Shown here piece by piece: positions 16,442-24,970 of a DNA stretch of 64,000 nt; the stretch's first letter is position 1, and every line of letters begins with the position of its first letter. A program made the translations under genes and the position numbers. Source of the stretch: an uncultured Pelagibacteraceae bacterium (GTDB taxonomy: Bacteria; Pseudomonadota; Alphaproteobacteria; Pelagibacterales; Pelagibacteraceae); contig CACAIR010000001.1 in the NCBI GenBank assembly GCA_902532565.1, positions 101,991 through 165,990 of the forward strand, in the 5' to 3' direction. The notes under the pieces are model-generated. The model did no database searches. It was given only the letters and a program-made list of their open reading frames with translations, and had not been told where the DNA came from.

Positions 16442-16858
16442 ATGATAGAAAAATTTAATGGAGTAATTTACTTAGCTTTATTTCTAATTCACTTTATTGG
16501 CTTTGCTTACTATGGATTTAGATGTGTGTTTCAAACACAATCTTTTTTAAATCAATATGGAATGCATGATACAGGTGCTGGGATTGTAAGATTTTTTGGA
16601 TCTATATTTATTGGTTCAACTGTAATGGCAATTTATGTAGGATTCATCAGACCAAATGGCTTAGAGGCTACTTGGGCTTTCTTTAATCTAATATTCTTGC
16701 AAAATTTATCAGCTTTTATAGTTGGTTTTTATAGTACAAAAATTAATAAACTTGGACATACAGATAAAACTTCGGATGAAGCAATCTATGCCCCTTTATT
16801 TTTAACTATTTTAAGTGCTGTACTTTGTTACGGTTTAGCTGATAAAATATACGTTTAA
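16442..16858 (+). CDS. four-TM membrane protein of unknown function
   Basis: 138-residue integral membrane protein with about four hydrophobic segments (VIYLALFLIHFIGFAYYGF, FFGSIFIGSTVMAIYVGFI, FFNLIFLQNLSAFIVGFY, LFLTILSAVLCYGLADKI). It has no signal peptide or recognised motif. It sits mid-operon between the small alpha/beta proteins and the cupin and may be a small transporter or membrane anchor; neither is demonstrated. Confidence 0.75.
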   Translation: MIEKFNGVIYLALFLIHFIGFAYYGFRCVFQTQSFLNQYGMHDTGAGIVRFFGSIFIGSTVMAIYVGFIRPNGLEATWAFFNLIFLQNLSAFIVGFYSTKINKLGHTDKTSDEAIYAPLFLTILSAVLCYGLADKIYV

Positions 16859-16873
16859 ATAAAAGGAGGGGTT

Positions 16874-17224
16874 ATGGCAGGAGTAGAAGTAAAATCTTTC
16901 GAAAAAGCAGATGAGGTTAATGATAATTTTAATAACGCAAAAATAGAAGCTGTAAAAGTTGGAAACCAGAGGGTAATGAAACTTACATTGCAACCTGGAT
17001 GGAAATGGTCAAAAGATATTAAACCAACAGTTGGGGGTGATAGCTGTCAAGCAACGCATCTTGGTGTAATTGTTTCAGGAGCTGTTTGCGCAAAACATAA
17101 TGACGGAACCGAAATAACTTATAAATCTGGAGACGCATATGCTATTCAGCCAGGACATGATGGATGGGTAGTGGGAAATGAACCAGCTATTGTTTATGAG
17201 TTTCACGGAATGTGGGGTGAATAA
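16874..17224 (+). CDS. cupin-domain protein
   Basis: 116-residue single-domain cupin. The barrel strands include MKLTLQPGWKWSKDIKP, THLGVIVSGAVCAKH and YKSGDAYAIQPGHDGWVV, with a terminal VYEFHGMWGE. Candidate metal ligands are the His residues in THLG, AKHNDG and PGHDGW. An AAAAGGAGGGG ribosome site lies just upstream. The stop codon overlaps the SnoaL-like start by one base. Substrate unknown; cupins in such operons often bind or isomerise small organic molecules. Confidence 0.85.
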   Translation: MAGVEVKSFEKADEVNDNFNNAKIEAVKVGNQRVMKLTLQPGWKWSKDIKPTVGGDSCQATHLGVIVSGAVCAKHNDGTEITYKSGDAYAIQPGHDGWVVGNEPAIVYEFHGMWGE

Positions 17225-17544
17225 TGTCGATATTAAAAAGATATACTGATGCAATAGATAAGAAAGACGAAGCAGCTATGAATGAGCTTTTGCATGATGA
17301 TTTTAAGTTTATAATGCATAAATCTGGAAATTCTCTTGGGAAAGCTGACGTAATCAAATGGGCAATGAGTGGTGATATCAATCAAGACAAAGCGCGAATT
17401 GTTTACGAAAATGATGAAGTTGGCGTACACCACTCAATCGTAACTTTTAATGATGGAAATGTAGAAGCTGTAATGGCAGTTTATAAATATAAAGATGGAA
17501 AAATTGCTAGCTTAGAGACTGGTGCTACTCCAATGTCTAAATAA
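17224..17544 (+). CDS. SnoaL/NTF2-like protein
   Basis: 106-residue cone-shaped NTF2-like domain protein. The N-terminal helix ILKRYTDAIDKKDEAAMNELLHDDF and the closing sheet EAVMAVYKYKDGKIASLETG are typical of SnoaL-like polyketide cyclase/ketosteroid isomerase relatives. Both ends overlap neighbouring genes by one base, so translation is coupled to the cupin and the DUF2798-like protein. The substrate is unknown. Confidence 0.83.
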   Translation: MSILKRYTDAIDKKDEAAMNELLHDDFKFIMHKSGNSLGKADVIKWAMSGDINQDKARIVYENDEVGVHHSIVTFNDGNVEAVMAVYKYKDGKIASLETGATPMSK

Positions 17545-17765
17545 TGTTTCCAAAAAAATATTTTGATTTTATATTCATTTTAATTATGGGTTTTGGCATG
17601 AGCTTGCTCATGACACTTATAATTACCTATATAAATACTGGAATGGATAATGAATATATCAATAGATTTTTAAAAGCATGGTCAGTAAGTTTACCTATAG
17701 CAATTATAGCTGCTCTTGTTCTTGGCCCACCAATAAAAAAATTGGTGGATAAAATTACCAATTAA
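17544..17765 (+). CDS. DUF2798-like small membrane protein
   Basis: 73 residues with two membrane segments (YFDFIFILIMGFGMSLLMTLI and AWSVSLPIAIIAALVLGPPI). The FPKKYFDFIF opening and LGPPIKKLVDKI ending match DUF2798 proteins, whose function is unknown. It starts within the stop of the SnoaL-like gene. Confidence 0.8.
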   Translation: MFPKKYFDFIFILIMGFGMSLLMTLIITYINTGMDNEYINRFLKAWSVSLPIAIIAALVLGPPIKKLVDKITN

Positions 17766-17781
17766 GAATATTCTTAAATTA

Positions 17782-18117
17782 ATGGGTAATATTATTGCAT
17801 ATATTGTTCTTATACTTGCGGTTATTTTAGGCACTGCCGCAAACGGTTTTGCCAAAGGTGCAAATGGTTTTACATTGTTCATACCAAGTTTGTTGACAGC
17901 AATAACTATTGTTGGCTGCATGTTTGCGTTATCTATTGTTATGAAAACTATTCCAGTTGGCATAACTTATGCTTCATTTGCTGGTCTATGTATAATTGCT
18001 ACAACACTTGTTGGAATATTTAGATTTAATCAATTGCCAGATCTTTACACTGTCATAGGTTTAATTTTGATAGTCACAGGTGTATTAATAGTCAACCTTC
18101 TTGGTAAAACTACTTAG
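17782..18117 (+). CDS. SMR/EmrE-like small multidrug-type transporter
   Basis: 111 residues with four hydrophobic helices, the size and layout of SMR family proteins. The LIVTGVLIVNLLGKT ending and IPVGITYASFAGLCII segment are typical (compare the AYAIWSGxG region). The TM1 Glu that EmrE uses for proton coupling is not evident here: the N-terminal helix reads NIIAYIVLILAVILGTAANG. The substrate may therefore not be a cation drug. It is the last gene of the small-protein operon and converges with an 8-base overlap on the HisN-like gene. Confidence 0.8.
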   Translation: MGNIIAYIVLILAVILGTAANGFAKGANGFTLFIPSLLTAITIVGCMFALSIVMKTIPVGITYASFAGLCIIATTLVGIFRFNQLPDLYTVIGLILIVTGVLIVNLLGKTT

Positions 18118-18910
18118 AAACTGGTCTTAAAATTTTTAGAATTTTTTTGTGAATAAGTTTATTTGATGAACAAATTATATTACCTGCTCTTTCAGGATTT
18201 TTATTTTCCCAAGTAGTAACTATTCCTCCAGCTGCTTTTAAAATTGGAATTAAAGGATGAATATCCCAAATCTTATTTGAACACTGCAATACTACATCTA
18301 ATTTACCCTCAGCAAAATGAGAATAACTAAGAGCATCAGCACAAGGAAATTGCATTCGTGTTAAAATTTGAGGAATTTTTTTTTGCTGTTTTAATGATAA
18401 GCTACCATGAAAAGCTGCAGATAATTTCATATTTGACATATTGGCTTCATGATTTACTTTTAATTTTAATTTTTTTCCTTTTTCTGAAACATAGGCATTT
18501 TTAGCTGAACTATTGAAATAATATTTTTTTAATATTGGAAAATTTGCTAGACCTAATACAGGTATTCCCTTGTAGTTCAAAGAAATCAGATTACTCCAAG
18601 TTGGATTGCCTATAACAAATGATCTAGTTCCATCAATAGGATCTATTACCCATGAATATTTACTTTTTGATTTTTTGTGACCAAATTCCTCGCCTATAAC
18701 TTGGTGGTCGGGAAATTTTTTTTTTATTTCTTTCCTAATAAATTTTTCAAATGCCTTATCAGCGCTTGTAACTGGATCATATCCCTTTCCTTTAAGTTTA
18801 TTGGATACTTTGAATGACCTATTTAATTTAGAATAATAAAATTTTGTTAATTTTTTAGCTAATCCCTCAATAAATTTAGAATAAACTTTGTAATCTGATG
18901 ATTTTATCAT
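18110..18910 (-). CDS. hisN: inositol monophosphatase-family phosphatase, probable histidinol phosphatase HisN
   Basis: About 266 residues; the ATG at 18910 is preferred over the TTG at 18919. Li-sensitive phosphatase fold with metal-site motifs GEEFGHK, IDPIDGTRSFVIGNP and WDIHPLIPILKAAGG. The TRSF in place of the TxNF of inositol monophosphatases is characteristic of the HisN branch, which dephosphorylates histidinol phosphate. Given the inositol-type genes further right, an inositol-phosphate role is an alternative, but that cluster is separated by several unrelated genes. Confidence 0.8.
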   Translation of the reverse strand: MIKSSDYKVYSKFIEGLAKKLTKFYYSKLNRSFKVSNKLKGKGYDPVTSADKAFEKFIRKEIKKKFPDHQVIGEEFGHKKSKSKYSWVIDPIDGTRSFVIGNPTWSNLISLNYKGIPVLGLANFPILKKYYFNSSAKNAYVSEKGKKLKLKVNHEANMSNMKLSAAFHGSLSLKQQKKIPQILTRMQFPCADALSYSHFAEGKLDVVLQCSNKIWDIHPLIPILKAAGGIVTTWENKNPERAGNIICSSNKLIHKKILKILRPVSK

Positions 18911-18982
18911 TGGCAACAAGGACTAATACTATTTTATTCTTATTGATTAAAGCTAAATTTTAAATAATGATTTATATTGTTA

Positions 18983-20080
18983 ATGAAAATTGAATTAGAA
19001 AATAATAAGGTATTTTTCGAAAATAAAGGATTGAAAAAAGAAATACACCCATTTTGGTTGAGAGAAAGAGTTGATGGGGACAGTTTTGTAGATAAAACTA
19101 CTCAGCAGAGGCTGTTTGATCCCACTAAATTAAAAGAAAATATTCAAATAAATTCCTCAAATTTGTCAAATAAGTATTTAGAAATTACTTTTAATGATGG
19201 AGTACACACAAAACTAGCAATTGAAAATATTCTTAAAGAGTTTTCCAATAATAATGTGAAACGTATCAAGAAAATAAAATGGGACTCCTCATTGAAAAAT
19301 TTAAATTACTTTGTATATAAAGATAACTTTTTTGACGATAAAGAAATGTATAATGCTTTAATTAATTTTTACCAATATGGTTTTATAATTTTTAAAAAAG
19401 TTCCAACAAAAAATAATTTTATAATAAATTTTGCAAATTCAATCGGAAGTATCAGAAGAACTAATTTTGGTGAATTTTTTAATGTTAAGTCTAAGCCTAA
19501 CCCTAATGATTTAGCATATACTTCATTACCCTTAGCACCTCATACAGATAATCCGTATCGAAATCCTGTTCCATGTATTCAAATGTTACATTGTATAGAG
19601 AATGAAGTCAGTGGAGGTTTATCTACATTGGTAGATGGTTTTACTGTAACAGAAAAATTGAAAAAAGAATTTTATGACTATTATAAAATTTTAACTGAGA
19701 TAAAAGTAAGATTTCAATTCATAGATCAAACTATAGTTTTAGAAGATTGGTCTGAGATGATTAAATTAAACAATCACGGAGAATTTAAACAAGTAAGGTT
19801 TAGTCCGAGACTAGATTTTGTACCATTGCTGGATAAACAAAAGTTAGAATTATATTATTCTGCAAGAAAAAAAATATCTGAATTCTATAATTCAAATGAT
19901 TATAGAATTGAATTTAAACTTGAACCTGGTGATTTACTTATGATAGATAATTACAGATTGCTTCATGGTAGGACTGCTTATGATGTAAATGAAGGAAATC
20001 GTTTTCTTCAAGGTTGTTATATTGATTACGACAGCACAGAGGGTAAGTTAAAACACCTCAAAAGAAAATTTAATCTTTAA
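18983..20080 (+). CDS. TauD/TfdA-type dioxygenase, gamma-butyrobetaine hydroxylase-like
   Basis: About 365 residues from the ATG at 18983. An N-terminal DUF971/GBBH-like domain (residues 1-90, with HPFWLRERV) precedes an Fe(II)/2-oxoglutarate dioxygenase domain. Metal ligands are His and Asp in APHTDNPYR and His in YRLLHGRTAY; the 2OG-binding Arg lies shortly after, near NRFLQG. This two-domain layout is that of gamma-butyrobetaine and trimethyllysine hydroxylases. Carnitine-type metabolism of methylated amines is the likely role; the substrate is not proven. It shares a TTAA stop with the convergent azoreductase gene. Confidence 0.8.
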   Translation: MKIELENNKVFFENKGLKKEIHPFWLRERVDGDSFVDKTTQQRLFDPTKLKENIQINSSNLSNKYLEITFNDGVHTKLAIENILKEFSNNNVKRIKKIKWDSSLKNLNYFVYKDNFFDDKEMYNALINFYQYGFIIFKKVPTKNNFIINFANSIGSIRRTNFGEFFNVKSKPNPNDLAYTSLPLAPHTDNPYRNPVPCIQMLHCIENEVSGGLSTLVDGFTVTEKLKKEFYDYYKILTEIKVRFQFIDQTIVLEDWSEMIKLNNHGEFKQVRFSPRLDFVPLLDKQKLELYYSARKKISEFYNSNDYRIEFKLEPGDLLMIDNYRLLHGRTAYDVNEGNRFLQGCYIDYDSTEGKLKHLKRKFNL

Positions 20081-20658
20081 GAAATATTTTCAATTTGATT
20101 TTCAGCATCTTTCATTGATTTTTCATAGTTTAGTGCCATCTGATCAGCACAAATAATTTCAACTTTTTCAATTCCAAAAAAATTTAGAATAAACCTCAGC
20201 CAAGGAGTTAAAAAATCCTCTTTACTATTAAGTTTTGTTCCGCCAGATGTAATAACAAGATAAGCTTTTTTATTTTTCAATAAACCTTCTCTTCTGCCGT
20301 TAGGTTTAAATCTAAAAGTTTCTCCAACTCTTGCTGCTAAATCTGACCATGCTTTTAAAGTAGCAGGAGGACCATAATTATAAATTGGTGCTGAAATAAT
20401 AATAACGTCACTATCTTTAAGCTCTTTTACTAACTGATTTGAAAGTTGAAACATTTTTTTATGGTTATCATTTTGATCTTTTTGATCAATATTCATCCCA
20501 GATTCTGTTAATCCAGTTACAAACACCATTTCATCATTTAAATCTCTATAAATTACTTCATCACCTGGTTTTCTGATTTTTTCCAAAACTTTTCTTGCTA
20601 ACGCTCTAGAAGTTGATCCTTCTTTCCTAGCACTAGAATCTATTTGATAAATCTTCAT
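20077..20658 (-). CDS. azoR: FMN-dependent NADH-azoreductase/quinone reductase, AzoR-like
   Basis: 193-residue flavodoxin-fold oxidoreductase. Visible are the FMN phosphate loop IDSSARKEGSTSRALA, the APIYNYGPPATLKAW segment and the TSGGTKL loop typical of AzoR. It probably reduces quinones or azo compounds using NADH. It is the last gene of the leftward run from ppc and ccdA, eight bases after ccdA. Confidence 0.87.
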   Translation of the reverse strand: MKIYQIDSSARKEGSTSRALARKVLEKIRKPGDEVIYRDLNDEMVFVTGLTESGMNIDQKDQNDNHKKMFQLSNQLVKELKDSDVIIISAPIYNYGPPATLKAWSDLAARVGETFRFKPNGRREGLLKNKKAYLVITSGGTKLNSKEDFLTPWLRFILNFFGIEKVEIICADQMALNYEKSMKDAENQIENIS

Positions 20659-20665
20659 AAATTAA

Positions 20666-21373
20666 TTATCCAAAATTTTGCAAAAAAGGAAATAGATTAA
20701 GTAAATAAAAACCTAAGGCTTGTAGTTGGTTTGTAATTATCAGAATACCAGTAATTAGTAGAATAAAACCACCAATTTTTGAGACTTTATTAATATTATT
20801 TCTAAATTTTTTTGAAAAAATTAAAAATTTCTGCATCAAATATCCAGACAGAATAAATGGGATAGCGAGACCAATTGAATAAAAAGATAGTAATAAAATA
20901 CCTTTACTTAAACTCTCTTCTGTTGAGGCTAGAACTAAAATTGATCCAAGAATAGGACCAATACAGGGCGTCCACCCAAAAGCAAATGCCATACCAATTA
21001 ATATTGGACTAAAAAAATTTCTACTAATATTAGTTTCAATTCTTTTCTCGAAATTTAAAAACTTTAGATTAATTAGACCAATTATATGAAGAGAAAAAAA
21101 TATAATTACTAATCCTGCGCCAATTCTTAATTCATATGAGTTTTGCAAAAGAACTTGTCCAAAAAAAGTTGAAGCTGCTCCAAAAGTAACAAAAATAATA
21201 GAAAAACCCAAAGTAAAAAGAATAATCGGAATTATATTTACATTTTTTTTCTCTATTAATTCATTTAAAGAACTTCCAGAAATGTAAGAAATATATCCAG
21301 GTATAAGTGGTAAAACACATGGTGATAAAAAGCTTAATAATCCAGCACCAATAGCTATAATTAATTCTATCAT
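20666..21373 (-). CDS. ccdA: CcdA-type thiol-disulfide transmembrane protein
   Basis: 235-residue protein with six TM segments that passes electrons from cytoplasmic thioredoxin to periplasmic thiols, for cytochrome c maturation. The two redox cysteines are in SFLSPCVLPLIPGYISY and FGWTPCIGPILG, in TM1 and TM4. It is a core-domain protein lacking the extra domains of DsbD. It lies between ppc and azoR on the same strand with tiny spacers. Confidence 0.92.
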   Translation of the reverse strand: MIELIIAIGAGLLSFLSPCVLPLIPGYISYISGSSLNELIEKKNVNIIPIILFTLGFSIIFVTFGAASTFFGQVLLQNSYELRIGAGLVIIFFSLHIIGLINLKFLNFEKRIETNISRNFFSPILIGMAFAFGWTPCIGPILGSILVLASTEESLSKGILLLSFYSIGLAIPFILSGYLMQKFLIFSKKFRNNINKVSKIGGFILLITGILIITNQLQALGFYLLNLFPFLQNFG

Positions 21374-21374
21374 C

Positions 21375-24062
21375 TTAACCAGTATTTTTCATAGCAGCAG
21401 AAATACCTGCTATTGAGGTTAAGAGAGCATCATTTAATAATATTTTATTTTGATTATTTCTATTATTCTTCAATTTTTTTATTACTATCGGTTGAATAAT
21501 ATTTAAAACTTCTGAATATATATTTCTTACTATTACCGAACTTCTAAATTGTTTTCTCGAATTAATTATTTCTTTAGGGGTTATTTTTTTATTCAAATCT
21601 TTAATTACATCAAATTGGAACCTCAATTTTTTTCCAACTCTTTTCAAACTATCATCAGCTAAATACTCCTCATAAATTTTTGATATCTCTGGATCAGCTT
21701 TTGAAATAACCATATCTAACATATCAAGCATTGAATTAAAAAAAGGCCAATTTCTTTCCATATCGTATAGAGTATTTCTAAATTGTTTAATATACGAGTA
21801 TCTTAATGCCTCAGCACTACCAAGCCAGGCTGGTAACATCAGTCTGATTTGTGTCCAGGCAAAAACCCATGGTATAGCCCTTAAACTTTTAATATTATCA
21901 ACATTTTTTCTTTTAGATGGTCTTGAGCCAATCAAAAGTTTTCCTAAAGCTCTATGAGGTGTTACAGTTTTGAAATATCTTATAAAATCAGAGTTTTGAT
22001 TTATATTCTTTCTGTAAGAACTTTTTGAAATATCTGACATTTTTTCAATTAAAGATCTCCAGTTTTTTTTGGGGTTTGGGGGTGGATTTAGAGTAGCTTC
22101 AGTTACGGCTCCAATGTAACTACATAAATTATATTTTGCCAGTGGTTCATATCCATATTTCTGTTGGATTACTTCACCTTGATCTGTAATTCTAATTTTT
22201 CCATTTACTGAATTTGGAGGTTGAGATTTTAATGTTGCTTGGATAGGGCCACCTCCTCTTCCTGGAGATCCTCCTCTACCATGAAAAAAAGTGATATTAA
22301 TTTTAAACTTTTTACTTAATTTAATTATCTCCTCTTGTGCTTTATATTGATGCCAACTAGCACAAATTTTACCAGCGTCTTTACTAGAGTCAGAATATCC
22401 AATCATTACCTCTTGATTATTATTAATTAATTTCCTGTACCACGATTGAGAGAACAAACTTTTCATAATTCCTTTGGAATTAATTAAATCATCTAAAGTT
22501 TCAAATAAGGGAACAACTCTTAATTTGTTCTTTATTTTCGCCTCTTTTTGAAGAAAGGATACCGACAAAATATCAGATGCTGAATTTGTCATTGATATTA
22601 CATAGGCACCTAAACATTCTGTTGGCTCATTGGCTAAAATTTTAAATGTTGACCAAACCTCTTTGTTTTCTTTGTTTTTGAATCTAAATTTACTTAATTC
22701 ACTTTTTTTAGAAAATATTTGTGATTTTAAAAATTGAATTTTACCCTTCTCGCTCATTTTGAGAAAATCCTTACCATATTTTTTTTTTACAAATTCAGCA
22801 ATTAATTGACTATGTCTGGAAGACTCTTGTCTAATATCTAGTTTTGCTAAATTAATACCAAAACATTTTGCTCTTCTCATCAAGTCCAATAATTCACCAC
22901 TAGCAATATTTTCATTTTGATTTTGTTCCAAAGATTCTCTAACTATTCTCAATGGCTTCAAAATTTCTTCCCTAGAGGTTAATAATTTTTTTAAGTTTAA
23001 GGTTTTTTTGTTTACCAAATGCTGTTCTATCGCTCTATGCGTTGTTCTCATTTTATCTCTCAAAGGTCTTAGAAATACTCTATAAGGTTCATAAGATTTA
23101 CCTACTTTACTAAGAATTTTTTTAGAACATTTTTGCATTGAATATGATCTGATTATTTTTGTTAAAGATTTTTCATATAATTTCGCAGCTTCCCATCTTG
23201 ATAATAAAATAACCTCTTTAGTTACAGCTGCAGTTACATTAGGATTGCCATCTCTGTCTCCACCCATCCAAGATCCAAATTCTATTGGATTAAAGTTTTT
23301 AGGTAGACCTTTGTTTATATTTTTTACAAATATTGAATTCAATTTTCGATAAACTTTAGGAACTGTATCCCATAAACTTTCCTCTATAATTGCTAATCCC
23401 CATCTTGCCTCATCGTATGGTGAGGGTTTAGTTCTTTTAAGATCATCTGTATTCCAAATTATAGTAAGCTCATCAAATAATTTTTTATCAAGTAAATCTA
23501 ATTTTGATGGAAAATTTTTAAAAATATTTCTTTGTTCGAGAATTTCAATGATGTTATGATATTTTTGAATTAAAGTTCTTCTTTTAACTTCAGTTGGATG
23601 AGCCGTTAGAACTATACCTATGTTAAGATTTTTTGCAATATTATATATCTCGTTGTTACTTATATTTTTTTTTTTAAAAAGGTTTTCGAAAATTTCTTCT
23701 ATAAATAAGTTATTGTTTATAATTCTTTTTTTTTTATTTTCATATTCATTTAAACTTCTAGAAGCATCAATTAATTCTGCTAAATTAATAAAATTCATGA
23801 AATGAGTAAATGCTCTAGTTAATTTAAATGTATTCTTTGGACTAAGATTTTTGATTGCTTTAATAACTTTTCTATTCGTTTGATTGTTATTTAAACTTTT
23901 TTTATTAGCTTTTGATAACTTTCTAACTTTTTCAACTAATTTGAAAAAATTATTACCTTCTTGTTCCTTAATTACTTTTCCTAAAATATTTCCTAAATAT
24001 CTTACATCTTCTCTAAGAAGTTTTGTGGGGATTCTCTCATAATATAAATCTCTTTTTTGCAT
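21375..24062 (-). CDS. ppc: phosphoenolpyruvate carboxylase
   Basis: 895-residue PEPC, the anaplerotic enzyme making oxaloacetate from PEP and bicarbonate. Seen are the catalytic-histidine motif LTAHPTEVKRRT, the GYSDSSKDAG motif, the FHGRGGSPGRGGGP signature and the C-terminal MKNTG inside the active site. Length is typical. No phosphorylatable plant-type N terminus is present. It begins five bases downstream of the ROK kinase gene. Confidence 0.97.
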   Translation of the reverse strand: MQKRDLYYERIPTKLLREDVRYLGNILGKVIKEQEGNNFFKLVEKVRKLSKANKKSLNNNQTNRKVIKAIKNLSPKNTFKLTRAFTHFMNFINLAELIDASRSLNEYENKKKRIINNNLFIEEIFENLFKKKNISNNEIYNIAKNLNIGIVLTAHPTEVKRRTLIQKYHNIIEILEQRNIFKNFPSKLDLLDKKLFDELTIIWNTDDLKRTKPSPYDEARWGLAIIEESLWDTVPKVYRKLNSIFVKNINKGLPKNFNPIEFGSWMGGDRDGNPNVTAAVTKEVILLSRWEAAKLYEKSLTKIIRSYSMQKCSKKILSKVGKSYEPYRVFLRPLRDKMRTTHRAIEQHLVNKKTLNLKKLLTSREEILKPLRIVRESLEQNQNENIASGELLDLMRRAKCFGINLAKLDIRQESSRHSQLIAEFVKKKYGKDFLKMSEKGKIQFLKSQIFSKKSELSKFRFKNKENKEVWSTFKILANEPTECLGAYVISMTNSASDILSVSFLQKEAKIKNKLRVVPLFETLDDLINSKGIMKSLFSQSWYRKLINNNQEVMIGYSDSSKDAGKICASWHQYKAQEEIIKLSKKFKINITFFHGRGGSPGRGGGPIQATLKSQPPNSVNGKIRITDQGEVIQQKYGYEPLAKYNLCSYIGAVTEATLNPPPNPKKNWRSLIEKMSDISKSSYRKNINQNSDFIRYFKTVTPHRALGKLLIGSRPSKRKNVDNIKSLRAIPWVFAWTQIRLMLPAWLGSAEALRYSYIKQFRNTLYDMERNWPFFNSMLDMLDMVISKADPEISKIYEEYLADDSLKRVGKKLRFQFDVIKDLNKKITPKEIINSRKQFRSSVIVRNIYSEVLNIIQPIVIKKLKNNRNNQNKILLNDALLTSIAGISAAMKNTG

Positions 24063-24066
24063 TTCT

Positions 24067-24969
24067 TCAATAATTAGTAGTTCTTGCTAATCTAGCTGCA
24101 CCTCTTACACCGCTTGCATCTCCAAATTTTGGCTTTAAAAATGTTCCTGCAAATTCTCCTCCTGCTACAAATTTTTTCATTTTTTGCTTTATTTCATCTA
24201 AAAAATCTATTTCGTTTGAAACTCCTCCACCAAATACAAAGACATCTGGATCAATAATATTTACAACTGTAGCTAATGACATAGCTAACTGATCTTTGTA
24301 TTTATCAATTAATTTTTCTGCATCTAAATCGAGCTTCCTGTGCATTTCAAAAATTTTATTTGCAGGTAAATCTTTTTTGAATTTTTTTTTAAATTCTCTA
24401 GAAATTCCTAATCCAGCTATATAGTTTTCAATTTCTCCATTCCTCAAACTCCTCTCTTTAACTTGATAACCATCTATACAAACACTTGGGATTTGGTTAT
24501 GACCCCACTCTCCAGTAATACCATTAGGACCGTTTACAATTTTTTTATCTATAACAAGTCCGCCTCCAACACCTGAGCCTAATATAACACCAAAAACTAT
24601 TTTATAATGTTTTCCTGAGCCATCTATTGCTTCAGATAGAGCAAAACAATTTGCGTCATTTTCACAATATATTTCTTTTCCAATTTCAGCTCTCAGATCT
24701 CTTTGAAGAGGTTTTCCGTTTATCCAAAAAGAATTTGGAGCGTTCTTAACCAACCCAGTTTGTATAGAATGAATTCCAGGATGGCAAACACCGATTGGCA
24801 ATTCTTTGCCTGCTTTTTTCTCTAATTTAATAACTATATCTTTTATAGTAGCTAATGTCCTTTTATAGTCTTTTGGAACTTCTAATCTTTCTCTTTGATG
24901 TTCATTTCCGGTATCATCTAACAAAACATATTCAATTTTACTAGCACCTAAATCAATTCCTATTTGCAT
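24067..24969 (-). CDS. ROK family sugar kinase with altered zinc motif
   Basis: 300-residue ROK-fold kinase. The N-terminal phosphate loop IGIDLGASKIEYVLLDD, the acceptor-site region NDANCFALSEA and VFGVILGSGVGGGLVID are typical. The ROK zinc motif is degenerate: GEWGHNQIPSVC is followed by IDGYQVKERSLRNG rather than the usual CxCGxxGC spacing. It therefore may not bind zinc or may use another sugar. It is last but one in the leftward sugar operon. Fructokinase or glucokinase are possible. Confidence 0.83.
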   Translation of the reverse strand: MQIGIDLGASKIEYVLLDDTGNEHQRERLEVPKDYKRTLATIKDIVIKLEKKAGKELPIGVCHPGIHSIQTGLVKNAPNSFWINGKPLQRDLRAEIGKEIYCENDANCFALSEAIDGSGKHYKIVFGVILGSGVGGGLVIDKKIVNGPNGITGEWGHNQIPSVCIDGYQVKERSLRNGEIENYIAGLGISREFKKKFKKDLPANKIFEMHRKLDLDAEKLIDKYKDQLAMSLATVVNIIDPDVFVFGGGVSNEIDFLDEIKQKMKKFVAGGEFAGTFLKPKFGDASGVRGAARLARTTNY

Positions 24970-24970
24970 A

